Of a stretch of DNA of 64,000 nt, positions 36,901 through 46,747 are shown piece after piece; position 1 is the stretch's first letter, and every line of letters starts with the position of its first letter. Made by a program: the position numbers and the translations under genes. The notes under the pieces were generated by a model, which did not search any database, was not told where the DNA came from, and worked only from the letters and a program-made list of their open reading frames with translations. The stretch comes from Telopea speciosissima. Lineage: Eukaryota; Streptophyta; Magnoliopsida; Proteales; Proteaceae. Where the stretch lies: positions 12,723,563 through 12,787,562 of the forward strand of contig NC_057922.1 in NCBI RefSeq assembly GCF_018873765.1, read 5' to 3'.

Positions 36901-39900
36901 TTTGAAGTACCCTTTCCCTCATTTCTCAAAAGCTTACATTTGGGGAGAATCCATGTTGTTTTGGTGAGAGGATTGGTATAGGAAGTCTTTTATGTCTCAG
37001 GAACCATTCTTCTCATGGATTCAGGTGGTTTGGACAGCGGTGAGAGAAATGTTTGGTCTAAGAACAGATTGGTTTCTCCAAAACTCCATCTTGTAGAAGA
37101 GAAAAAGGAAAAATCAGATTCAAAACCTTAATCTGAAAATCGATTAAGGGTTTTGGGTTATTTTGATTTGAAATTTGTTTAAGAAAAGAGAAATTTTCTG
37201 AATCAATTAGGGTTTGCAATCAGTAGGGGTAGGGGCGGTGGGTTGCATGAAGAAGAAGGAGAAGGGGGTAAATCTGTCAATTTCACTGTTTTCTATTGAA
37301 TAAGTGATAAGGGTAAAATGGACATTTCCAATTAAATACTAACAGTAGACTAACACCGTCAGTTTTCAGGGGTGTCAAGTAATTGTTTCAAATGCTGGTA
37401 ATCGTAAGCAAAATGGCCATAGCACAGGGGGTGTCCAAGTAATTTACTCTAATTTTTAATAATAACACATACTGTTTGAGTACAAAACAATCTCAAAACC
37501 AGGACATCTTATCAGATATATCCCCCCCCCCCCCCCCCCCCAAAACCCAAAAAAAAAAAACAAAAGGATGGCAATGGAGCAGGTATCACCAATATCACAA
37601 TCTACCTTTTAAAATATTTCATTACCAAAGCAGGCCATAACCAAACAATTAGCTCAGGTACCCACTCTAACCCGCTCAACTGCAGTCCCTACTCCCTTCT
37701 TTCTAAAAAAAGTTGCAATACAAGACCAAACCAAGATCAAAACCACAATACTCTCTCTCTCTCTCTCTCACCTAAAGATCTTCCCAGAAAAAATAACTTG
37801 CATACAGGTTTGATTTGACCATCTTGATCCTACTTACAGACAAGGAGATGGAAGCCATCTGCCAACAAGTTCACAAGAGAAAATTTGACCAAACACTCAA
37901 AAAAGATCAACATGTAAAAAGAATCTCAATTGGGGAAAGCTCAATAATACCCCTCATTTGAGTGAGACAGATACAAGATAATACTCAGCAACTGATACGC
38001 CTAAAAGATGCCCAGGAAAAGGGCCAGAGCCTTTTGCAATTAGCCCAACAACATATTTTGGTTCATTTAGAACATTCAGAAAGTATCAAAGAAATACTGC
38101 CAGTCTTGACCTCCTAATTTGTAATTGTAGCCTATTATCATAATCCCTACCTTTGTTTTGTGTATTTGGACTTCAAAATGAGTAATGAAATGTGCATGGT
38201 TTGGCAAAGTCTCCTATACTTAATGTTGCCATGGTAATCTTAGTGTTGCATTGTTTGGCAACACCACCATCTGTTCCTGCACAGTACCACTCTAAAGTTC
38301 ATTTATCCCATCTTGATCTCAATTATTATTTTCTTTTTCACTTCTTGCCAATTAATGTTTTAACATCTTTCACATTTTTTGTTCTATTTCTTTTTTTGGG
38401 GGGTTGTAGACAAGGATGAGGGATTGGAGGACCTGTGATGTGGAATTCCAGCCATACTTCACTCTCTGCGGTCTGTGGGAATCTTTAAGGAATGGAGTGC
38501 ATATGGCGCAGGGGTGCCTTTAATACTGAACGACAGTGATTGTGTCATTCAATATTATGTCCCCTACTTGTCCGGCATCCAAATATATGGTGAATCAAGG
38601 TCATCGGCCAAGTCGAGGAACTAATGATGTTTCTCATATATATATATATATATTTTCCCCAAGCGAACCATTACTTGTAGACTTAACACACCTGCTGCTT
38701 TTTAACTGTGTATTGTTACAATCTGTTTTGATTATCTGTAGTATTGATTCCAATATCTTGTTTTTGTTTCTTTTAAATGCAATGCTGGTTCCTTAAAATC
38801 TATTTTTTGGTTATTGCTTGGTCAGTTCATGTTGGTGTGTGTTTCTTTCTCTGTAATTTTTGGAGCAATAGGTGGAGCTTCTTGTTCTTTAAACATAACT
38901 ACCTGAGTATATAAAAATAATGAAAAATGCACTACTGTATATATTGATTACTGGACTTTAAATCGTAAAACAGGATGTAGGACAAATATTAAATAACAAA
39001 TTACTAAAAAAAATTTGCTAAGAATAGTACATAGTTAATATTGCAATAAAGATGCTATTTCATCAAACAATTTAATGAGTGTGGCATACAACCTTTCAGA
39101 CACATATAAATCATAAGGAAATCAAAGATTATGGAATGAATATGAAAGCAAGGCATCCAATAACTTGGGCCCAAAGATTACCATGGCAACATTAAACGTT
39201 GCCAACCAATGCACATTTCATTACTCATTTTGAAGTCCAAATACACAAAACAAAGGTAGGGATTATGATCATAGGCTACAATTACAAATTAGGAGGTCGA
39301 GACTGTCAGTATTTCTTTAATACTTTCTGAATGTTTAAACCTGTTTTACAGGTCAACAGTTTGACTTGTCACCTAGGGTCAATATTGGTTAACTTCATAA
39401 CCCAATTTATCTTTCCATGAGGACTATTCCATTAACCTGCACAGATTGAACATTTACAACAGGTTAAACTGGATAGTTGAATTGTTTGAGCTGTAATGCA
39501 CAGCATTTACATGCCCAACAAAATATTGGTTCTAGAGATATAAGCAACCAACTCAATAATATTGGTTCTTGACATATGAGCAAACAACTTGATAAGCTTT
39601 CCACAACTAGCTCTTTTCAAATTGCATGTATATGATTCTCATGCTCAAGAAATTAGGTAAGTAAAATCAGAAACAACATCAGGAACTAATGCTGGTACCT
39701 AAGAATAAATTTACGAGAAAATCTTCGACAACGTTTCAGTATATGGCATAAATGCCATATGCTCTGATTGTAGAGGAATGCAATGCATCCAAAACATTTA
39801 CTATTCCACAAAATAACAAAGTAAATTTCTTGATAGAAGTATACAGCAGAAATAATGTTATTTACAGACTAAATTTCTTGATATATACTCCGCACATTTC

Positions 39901-40838
39901 ATTTAAGACATAGAATTTGAATCTCTTTTGCAGATTCAGTTTATTGTTTATTAAATAATTATATAGATATATATCTGTCATGTTATTGAACCATTTTGAA
40001 TCGTTTGAAAGGGATCAAAAAAATGGCTGAAAACCAACAACCAGATAGTCTAGAAAAGAGAATTGTTTGGTCGCCCTATGGCAACACAGCAATCAAACCG
40101 AGTTAATAAATGTTTAAAAGTATGAACATATTGGATTCGAAATTGCAGGACCTTTGCATTATTCAAAGATTAAAATTCTAGAACAGCAGGTCCTTCATCT
40201 ACACTTTTTTAGATATTTACAATTAAACATTGACATATTTAATATTAAAATTAACAAATAACATGATATTATGAAAAATAATTCTAAAATGTTATCTACC
40301 CCTGGGAAAAAAAAATCTAAAAGGTTAGAGCTGCAAAGGCTAATGAGCCAACCGCCATTATAAGGAGAAAATCAATATTTCAAGAACGCATACAAGGTAC
40401 ACGGGAAGGCTTCTCCCTTGCTCCAATAGTTTCTTTTCTTAAATTAGGTCTAAAAAGAATATCAAAATAACCCATCAAACAAAAACACAATCGGGTCACT
40501 GATGAAAAAACAGAAAATGGAAGGGGACAAGGAAACCTAAGCAGGATACCCAAATTTCTCGAATAGGCAACCGATTTATTCGTCATCAGAATCCCAAATC
40601 AAATAACCCATCAAATTAAAATTTCCTCATAATCATGGTTGTCGATCAAAAAGGAATTCATTAATATAACCTAAAGTTTAATCCAGGAGAAGGCTAAGGG
40701 AATGAAAAATAAAGACGGAAATGGAAAACATACCTTCCTCTTGAGATTGTAACGGTGCCATTCGGATTTGTAATGAAGCTTTTGCTGTAAATCATCTTCG
40801 AATTCCTTATTGCACGCATTGCAGGTGAGCCCTGGCAT
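33985..40838 (-). CDS. REIL: REI1/REIL-type 60S ribosomal subunit maturation factor
   Basis: Five exons on the - strand: 40838-40734, 35647-35075, 34983-34814, 34453-34235 and 34144-33985, all GT/AG with matching phases, giving 408 residues (Arabidopsis REIL1 and REIL2 are close to 400). Zinc fingers in order: [22 protein letters not shown] at the N-terminus, [22 protein letters not shown] near residue 70, [23 protein letters not shown] near 190, and [20 protein letters not shown] near 235. An acidic stretch ([12 protein letters not shown]) precedes the third. The C-terminus holds the conserved YYRQK and the Arg/Met-rich end. In yeast REI1 acts in the cytoplasm on pre-60S particles, recycling Arx1 and probing the exit tunnel; plant homologues matter in cold. 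Intron 1 is 5.1 kb because two gene-capturing transposons sit in it. Confidence 0.93.
35721..37449. mobile_element. Pack-MULE-type element in REIL intron 1
   Basis: Long terminal inverted repeats: the left end begins GAGTAAATTTCTTGGACACC and the right end is its reverse complement, with similarity continuing through GGCCATTTTGCTTACGATTA for about 270 bases (left arm interrupted by the captured DNA). The flanks are a perfect 9-bp direct repeat TAATTTTTA at 35712-35720 and 37450-37458, the length typical of Mutator-like elements. There is no transposase. Inside lies the first exon of a KCR1-like gene (about 35993-36290). Inner arms also match each other: TTTCAAATCAAAATAAC at about 36490 is inverted at about 37160. 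Confidence 0.9.
35993..36290 (-). pseudogene. Captured exon 1 of a KCR1-like 3-oxoacyl-CoA reductase gene
   Basis: From ATG at 36285 the - strand encodes [20 protein letters not shown], a membrane segment, [40 protein letters not shown] and [20 protein letters not shown]. This is the N-terminal part of the very-long-chain 3-oxoacyl-CoA reductase of the ER fatty acid elongase, with the TGxxxGIG NADPH-binding motif intact. The rest of the roughly 320-residue enzyme, including the catalytic Tyr-x-x-x-Lys, is absent. After the residues RYG the frame runs into transposon end sequence. It is open with no stop, so the capture may be recent, and is in the same orientation as the host REIL gene. It is a transposon passenger. 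Confidence 0.88.
37522..37560. repeat. C20 run and A-run
   Basis: Twenty C followed by AAAACCC and twelve A, just outside the right target duplication of the Mutator-type element. The longest C-run in the window. Confidence 0.9.
38068..39335. mobile_element. Second gene-capturing inverted-repeat element in REIL intron 1
   Basis: Inverted arms of about 170-180 bases: the left arm 38072-38245 (opening ACATTCAGAAAGTATCAAAG, containing ACCTCCTAATTTGTAATTGT and TTGTTTTGTGTATTTGGACT) is matched in reverse complement by 39165-39335. The arms are roughly 90 percent identical by eye. I could not find a target duplication. No transposase is present. The interior carries a DUF789 gene fragment. Long arms plus captured gene DNA fit a Mutator-type (Pack-MULE) element, older than the one at 35721. 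Confidence 0.75.
38410..38625 (+). pseudogene. Captured fragment of a DUF789 gene
   Basis: After a pyrimidine-rich tract and acceptor-like GTTGTAG the + strand encodes [15 protein letters not shown], then in a shifted frame [20 protein letters not shown] and [17 protein letters not shown]. This order ([23 protein letters not shown]) is diagnostic of the plant DUF789 family of unknown function. The frame changes once around 38485 and stops follow at both ends, so it is a dead passenger. Retention of intron sequence before the exon shows it was copied from genomic DNA, not from RNA. Confidence 0.8.
39336..40733. other. Remainder of REIL intron 1
   Basis: AT-rich intron DNA. Nothing recognisable as a gene or element was seen. 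Confidence 0.5.
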
Positions 40839-41066
40839 CTTCGATGTCTATTTGGTGAGAGAGAATCTGAAACTTCGCCACAAAAACTAGAACTTTAGAG
40901 CCTTAAATCGCAGAGACAGAAAAAAAAAAGTTTTCTTGGGTTACAAGTGCTCGTAGGGCAACAAAAGACGACTGTTCGTAGTCGGGTGACGTCTTCTTGC
41001 TCTTGGATGGCGCAAGCACCGACGAGAGGCATGAGATGTTTCACTTTCTGAGTTCTGAGGTTTTAA

Positions 41067-41151
41067 TGGGCTGGATATAGCAGATGGGCTTCAGAAAATA
41101 GGCTCAATGGGCCCTTTTTCTCAGCCCAATAAATCAGTCCAGCTTGGCCCA
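41067..41151. promoter_or_regulatory. Cluster of five site II (TGGGCY) motifs upstream of REIL
   Basis: TGGGCT at 41067 and 41085, TGGGCC at 41108, and the inverted forms AGCCCA at 41123 and GGCCCA at 41146. They lie 229-313 bp upstream of the REIL start codon. Site II clusters are bound by TCP factors and mark ribosomal protein and ribosome assembly genes in plants, which fits the product. The motifs are seen; function is inferred. Confidence 0.7.
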
Positions 41152-41159
41152 TGCCTATC

Positions 41160-42100
41160 AAAAGCATGGTGCATGGATGCTTGAATTTCTCTTTGGTACA
41201 TGTTGTCCCCTTAGTCATATCTCATAACTAACTAAAAATTTTTCTTTTCCTTTCATTTTTTTAAAATATCACCAGCCAAGGGATGATTAAAATTTAAATC
41301 CAGCTTTGTTGCTCATTTTTTATGCCACATGAATTAATTGTTTTGGTCTTTCTAAATGAATGGATAAGGATAGGGGGTGTCATACTTAGGCCCGCACCAA
41401 TAAATTTATCCTCTCAAGTACAGTGCATTGTCCAGTGTACCACACTTGAGCATCCGACAGTAGCCATGAGACTGAGGGGATGAATTTTAAAGGTGCACTG
41501 TCTAGTGCACCATTGGAGCACGAGTGAGTTGTACATTAGACTGAAACCAACCACCACTTCACAGAATAGGGTTTCATAAACTCAATCACTTTCTCACACT
41601 CACAAGGAAGAGAGAACAGATTTTTTTAAAAAAAAGATGATGAGTGTGAGATGAAAAGAAAAATATAAAGTTGATTTAATCCAGTAGTTGATTCTTCAAT
41701 TTAACAAATGAGAATTTGGATTATGGAATTCCATAGAATCATTAATGCGAGTTTTAGCTGTTAGGCATAATTTTTGAAACTCACAAATAAATGAAATTAC
41801 AAGTTACAAATTAAATCCCAAGTCATAAGGAGTCGTGTCATTTGATGAAATTTTGAGAGTAACCATTTGAAGGTCTTGACCCACTATTAGTTCACTCGAT
41901 CTCCAACTTGGTCTTATTGATGATAGAAGCTTGATCGAGTCCACTCTGCTTTTCCATCATCATGCCAGACTTACTGAAGTGTAGAATACTTCAAGCCAAA
42001 ATGGGTACGTGGGATTTACATAAGGTTAACGGTGACCTTGAAGTTGTCCAATGGAGGAAAAATAAAGAATCTTAATATATAAGAAAACCCCAAATCGGCC
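41160..42100. other. Intergenic DNA, no gene seen
   Basis: AT-rich DNA between the divergent-side promoter of REIL and the 3' side of the calmodulin-like gene. A repeated phrase about GTGCACTGTCTAGTGCACC (41490-41510) forms a short palindrome. No coding signal. Confidence 0.45.
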
Positions 42101-42103
42101 TGA

Positions 42104-42185
42104 GTAACTCAGCTTTATCTCAATTAAATGGGATCGACTATATGGATCATTGCCCTCCAATTAGCTTTATTTGAAATCATACTTG
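42104..42185 (-). mobile_element. Au-type SINE fragment (diverged)
   Basis: Read on the - strand: AATAAAGCTAATTGGAGGGC, GATCCATATAGTCGATCCCA, TTTAATTGAGATAAAGCTGA. This parallels the Au SINE piece at 11007-11097 almost word for word (GAATAGAGCTGATTGGAGGG, GATCCATGTAGCCAACCCCA, TTTAGTTGGGATAAGGCTGA). It is more diverged and its ends are not clear. Confidence 0.7.
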
Positions 42186-42565
42186 CTTCTTTTTTTTCGG
42201 TAAATGAAATCATAGATACGAGGTTAAACTATGTATGTTTTCCCACACCACTTCTCCCAAGTCATAGAAGATATTTTATTTTTACCGAACTATCTGCAAT
42301 AATTAATCTTTTGTTTGCATATATCCATGAGTAATGGGATGTTCTTCTTCATCTAATGATTTAAGATTGGTAAAGACATCTTAAGAAAGAACGAAAGAAA
42401 AAGGAAGAGAGACCAACTTATCTATGCAATCTCAATTATTATTCATATTAAAAAAAAAGAGAAGAGAAAAAAGTTCTCTATAGAGATTGTATCACCCGCG
42501 TCCAAACATAGAGGGGAATGAACTCCCTGTCCCCTGAAAGGGGAAAAACCACCCCATCAGCATTC

Positions 42566-42669
42566 GTCTCTCCTCCAGCCATGGCAGGAGTTGGAGGATC
42601 TAGCCCAGCAAAAATAGGGGTATTTGCATCCTCCAGCTCCCGTCATCCGTCACGGCTGGAGGAGAGACA
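42566..42669. repeat. Foldback MITE, copy 1 (CTCTCCTCCAGCC family)
   Basis: Left arm TCTCTCCTCCAGCCATGGCA with GGAGTTGGAGGATCTAGCCC, right arm CATCCTCCAGCTCCCG and ACGGCTGGAGGAGAGA, forming an inverted repeat of about 104 bases. Related copies lie in tandem at 46474-46606 and 46612-46747. Confidence 0.75.
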
Positions 42670-42805
42670 GGTCTGCCCCTTCATGCTAATGTGTGCGTTC
42701 TCATTGGGCTCCATGCACACGCTGGGACACGTACACTCCCTTAAAAAGAACTAAAATAAAAAAAAAAAAAAGAAAAACAGAAAAGGCAATAAAACTGAGT
42801 TGAAG

Positions 42806-43438
42806 TCACCCGTGTCTCTGCTTCAACTGGAAGCTGTTCTCCGTAAGTTTGAGAAATTCATTGAAATCAATTCTTCCATCTCTGTTTGTGTCAAAGGTTT
42901 CCATCATTCTTTTACAGTCCTCCATCTTGAATACTCCCAAGAAACCCAAACTGTGAAGAACTCTCTGTAACTCCATTGCATCTATGAACCCATCTTTGTT
43001 CTGATCAAACACATCAAAAGCTTCCTTCACCTCCTCCAAGCTTGGTTCCTCATTCTCAAACAGAACTGAAAACTCCTCATATCCTAATCTCTCTTCAAGT
43101 GTCTCATCATTTGGGTTACAAAAAATTCCCAAGTTCTCCATCACCATCTCCATATCTTTTCTGCTTAGTTTCTCATCATCTCCTTCATGAAAGCAGATCA
43201 ATGGCTTGCTTATTGCCTTATCCTCCAAAAACACCTGCTTGCTTGCTAGTTCAGGACAGTGGTTTTTCATCTCAACCCAAATTCCAAAACCATGTTTCAG
43301 TTGGAGAAGAGATCGAAAACTTGAATATCGTAACTGAATTTTGGGTACCCAGTTGAGAATTTTGTGAAATATTGGGATACCAACAAATCCAGCTACTGGA
43401 AGAGAAGTTGAGATGGTGTTTGGTGTTTTACTTTCCAT
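42806..43438 (-). CDS. Calmodulin-like EF-hand protein, CML45/CML46 type
   Basis: A single-exon gene of 210 residues. Two canonical EF-hands stand at the C-terminus: DVFDQNKDGFIDAMELQRVL (about residues 140-160, loop DQNKDGFIDAME) and ETFDTNRDGRIDFNEFLKL (about 178-196, loop DTNRDGRIDFNE), each with Asp/Asn at positions 1, 3 and 5, Gly at 6 and Glu at 12. The N-terminal 90 residues are hydrophobic and basic without EF-hands; the segment GFVGIPIFHKILNWV could be a membrane-associated helix. This layout matches Arabidopsis CML45 and CML46, calcium sensors linked to immune signalling (CML46) in the literature. The gene is intact. Its likely target proteins cannot be read from sequence. Confidence 0.88.
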   Translation of the reverse strand: MESKTPNTISTSLPVAGFVGIPIFHKILNWVPKIQLRYSSFRSLLQLKHGFGIWVEMKNHCPELASKQVFLEDKAISKPLICFHEGDDEKLSRKDMEMVMENLGIFCNPNDETLEERLGYEEFSVLFENEEPSLEEVKEAFDVFDQNKDGFIDAMELQRVLHSLGFLGVFKMEDCKRMMETFDTNRDGRIDFNEFLKLTENSFQLKQRHG

Positions 43439-44054
43439 TGCAGAGGAAAGAAAAATAGAGAAATGAGTAGCAATAGAAAATGAGAAGAATTAAGCTGGTT
43501 CAGATGCCAGTGTTTGAAGATAAGAAGGATTCATTAATTATATATACTTGGATCATGAAGTTATTTAATTTGCTTTTTCTTTGGGTGGGTGGAGGGGAGA
43601 GGGGGAGAAGTTCCCTCTGTGACTTGTGTGGGATGTAGAAGAGAACAGTAAAAGAAAAAGTGAAGAAGGAAATTTCTCTCCTTCTATTATGGGAGTTACA
43701 TGTGTTCTAGTCATTTTCAGCAAAAGAGACAGAGAGGGGGGATTGCTTTCTGTTTGGGTCTTGATGGGTATTTCCAGGAATGTGTTGTTGACTTGTTATG
43801 GTCTTCCATGATAGAACTAACCTGAAGTTTCTTGGAAATAGAAGTGAAAGGGAAGTTAGAAGGAAAATATTAATTGGGCTGGTCCAAACTTGTATGAACA
43901 CCAGATGTTTGATTAAAATAGAGTCGTAAGGGTGGATATAATTGTGTCATTGTACATCCAGTTGCTGACACACGTTTGCTGATCACATAGAAGAGAGTTG
44001 GTCTTTGTGGTAGATGTGATGAAAATTCCAATGAAATAAGTACAATGTGGTAAA
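43439..44054. promoter_or_regulatory. Upstream region of the CML gene
   Basis: A TATA-like TTATATATACTTGG lies at about 43537, roughly 100 bases upstream of the start codon on the complementary strand. The rest shows no gene. Confidence 0.4.
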
Positions 44055-44306
44055 TGAATAGCCGAAATCCGTTTCCGTATCCGTGTTCGTATCTCTTTAG
44101 CACTATCCGAATTCGTTTGAAAGCTAAACGGATACGGATACGGATAGGCTATAGCTATCCGAAAAGATATATTTACATGTAAATGGATAAAATATTTGAT
44201 CCGTATCCGTGTCGGTATCCGTTTAGCATTATCCGAATCCATGTGAAAGCTAATCGGATGCGGATATAGTACTATCCGAGCCGAATCCGATCCGTTTACA
44301 TCCCTA
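44055..44306 (-). mobile_element. hAT-type MITE (GGATGTAAACGGATCGG family)
   Basis: The right end reads CCGATCCGTTTACATCCCTA, the reverse complement of a common plant hAT MITE terminus. The interior is built of CGGATACGG and ATCCGTATCCG phrases. Flanks GTGGTAAA (44047-44054) and GTGGTAAT (44307-44314) differ by one base, an 8-bp target duplication. The open frames over this region are shadows of the repeated CGGATA phrase. Confidence 0.8.
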
Positions 44307-44681
44307 GTGGTAATAGATTAACCAATCAGTTATGTGGTGATATCTCAATATATGAAATCATACGATACATTAATATATATATATATATATATATACTATC
44401 CGAATTCGTTCGAAAGCTAAACGGATACGGATACGGATAGGCTATAGCTATCCGAAAAGATATATTTACATGTAAATGGATAAAATATTTGATCCGTATC
44501 CGTGTCGGTATCCGTTTAGCATTATCCGAATCCATGTGAAAGCTAATCGGATGCGGATATAGTACTATCAGAGCCGAATCCGATCCGTTTACATCCCTAG
44601 TGGTAATAGATTAACCAATCAGTTATGTGGTGATATCTCAATATATGAAATCATACGATACATTAATATATATATATATAT
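44102..44681. repeat. 293-bp tandem duplication spanning MITE and flank
   Basis: Copy 1 is 44102-44394 and copy 2 is 44395-44681. Each contains the right part of the hAT MITE, the flanking GTGGTAATAGATTAACCAAT and a TA microsatellite. Apart from TA length, I see two single-base differences. The junction lies between the TA run and ACTATCCGAATTCG. Confidence 0.9.
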
Positions 44682-44745
44682 GGTCAAGAAATTTATGAAA
44701 ATATAGTTTCGAAATATAAAATACTGTAGGGAAACAAACCTTGAA

Positions 44746-44880
44746 AAGCAGTGTGGCCCTTGCACCTAGATATGTACAGGGGGCGCTAAATGACCACCCA
44801 CCCCATGATAGGCAAAAATCATGCATTGTCTCTGTTGATGCTTTCACGCGCGCTCCCATTAGTCCGTGTCAATACGTTGC
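44746..44880. repeat. MITE of the GTTGATGC / CTCCCATTAG family, outlying copy
   Basis: GC-rich patch with AGTGTGGCCCTTGCACCTAG, AAATGACCACCCACCCCATG, TGTTGATGCTTTCACGCGCG. The same order of phrases occurs in the cluster at 50466-51443. Confidence 0.6.
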
Positions 44881-46473
44881 TTTGAGGCAAGCTCTTCTAT
44901 TCTGGTTCATGGTGTCTCTTGGTTATATGGTTCATCAGCGGGAGAGATCGAGCTTCAAGAAATAGTGAATGGTCTTATCAATACACAAACGTATAATTCC
45001 CCAGGAATTTCAATTGCGCTTTCAGGGAATCATCTCCCATATATAATATATATAAAAAAGAGAACAAAGTATGATTAGACAAGTGCATTTAATTGATTAT
45101 GTATAAATGGTGAGGTTTCTTACATTTACTTGTATTTAAAAAATGTTCTTTTCAATTTGGGGAAGATTGCCCAGATCATTGCCCAAAAAAAAAAAGAGTT
45201 TAATTTGATGCAATCATTCAAATTATTAATTTTTTAATCTATTGCAAAAAAAACAACAGAAAATTTTATTTGAGCAAAAAAAATCAAAATTTGATAGATA
45301 CTTTTTCTTGCAGAAAACTAGTTTCGATCCTTAATTGCAGGCTGTTTATCCCCAAATAATGATGAAATCAATATTAATATTAGAGTCGCTTTTACCAGTA
45401 GAAAAAAAAATTTCACTAAAATGCTTTAAATGAGCTCTCAATTAGTGTTTTGCAATCACATATTGTGTTTTGTAGTTTATAAGACACGTAACAAGCGTAT
45501 CAATAAGTATCAACCATGAATTGAGTGTATCAGGTTACGCATTGACTCAATATAATTGTTACAATTTTTTGAGGTATCGTATCAATTAGTATATGCAAAT
45601 ATGATAGGATACTTAAAACTTTGCATTAAACTAAAAAGAATCCTTCAGAGTTCACCATGGTTGTATAGTTTTACAATTCAGCACCTGCCATATGAGTGGG
45701 ACCATGTGATAGAGTACCAAAATGGACAAAAAAAGTTGCCCAGATAAGGTTTAAGCACAATCAACTGGCCATGGTGGATGACAAAAAAAATAGAAAAAAA
45801 CTTTTGATAAAGAAATTCCGTGCATAAATAAACATATCATTGTCTCGAATATAGACCTCCATGTTAAAAAGGCAGAAGGTTCTTTGCAAGACCCTCTATA
45901 TTGCAAAGGTTTCGTGTGAGATCCACCTAATTATGCCACATGGAAGGGTGATGTAGTAGTAAGTAGTTTAAGACTTTCGGATGGAAAAGGCATGGTTAGG
46001 TCACAACTCATTGTCCCTGCACTGCTATGGTCGCTCGGGCAGCTGGGCCATAGAGGATCTGTTTCAAACTTAACACCATCTTACTATTCTTCCATGTTGC
46101 ACTATGCTGTAGACTTCAATTAGTTCCGCCAAAACTTCTACTTTAGTGGAGTTTCATTTTCATCCAAATCCTAGTTTGAATTTACAAGTTTTCTCCCATC
46201 GAATCCTGTTCTGTTGTGCACTTGGGACTGAGGGAGCAGAGATAAGAGGAGCAGGGGAGAGAGAGAGAGAGAGAGAGGCAGAGAAAGACGCAAAGGGAAG
46301 GGAGTTGCAAGGAGCGGTGGCTTGCAGCGGCAAGTGGTGGAGAGAGAAAAGTTGTAATGGTGATAATAATAAAAAATGCAAAGGATTGGATAAAGGCTCG
46401 GTTTCAAAACTGGTCATCGGATTAGAATACACCACGTGTCAGTTTTTAAAGTGGATATTGAAAAGAGCAATTC
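44881..46473. other. Intergenic DNA, no gene seen
   Basis: AT-rich, with a GA microsatellite at about 46257-46277. The 185-codon open frame starting at 46146 runs across this microsatellite and into the foldback repeats, and is not a gene. Confidence 0.5.
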
Positions 46474-46747
46474 GGCTCTCCTCCAGCCGTGGCGCGGGAG
46501 TTGGAAGATCCAAGCCAGCAAAACAAGAGGTGTTTGAGTCATTTCATAGGTGCCCCTTATTTTTTATGGGCTGGATCCTCCAGCCCCCGCCATGGCTGGA
46601 AGAGCAATTAGGCTCTCCTCTAGCCGTAACGGGAGCTGGAGGATCCACCACAGTCAAAAGAGGGGTGTTTGGACAATTTAACTGGCGGCCCTCCCTATTT
46701 TGACTAGGCTGGATCCTCCAGCTCTGGCCACGGCCGGAGGAGAGCCA
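46474..46747. repeat. Two tandem foldback MITEs (CTCTCCTCCAGCC family)
   Basis: Unit A (46474-46606) opens GCTCTCCTCCAGCCGTGGCG and closes CCCGCCATGGCTGGAAGAGC. Unit B (46612-46747) opens GCTCTCCTCTAGCCG and closes CACGGCCGGAGGAGAGCC. Both have the central pair GCTGGAGGATCC and GGATCCTCCAGC. Units are about 133 bases and five bases apart. Confidence 0.8.

Noticed and set aside
43042-43356. 104-codon open frame on the + strand
   Set aside because: Antisense shadow of the calmodulin-like gene.
43913-44535. Open frames rich in Ile, Arg, Tyr and Pro on the - strand
   Set aside because: Produced by the repeated CGGATA phrases of the hAT MITE and its tandem copy.
46146-46703. 185-codon open frame on the + strand
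   Set aside because: Runs through a GA microsatellite (Glu-Arg repeats) and two foldback MITEs; no gene character.
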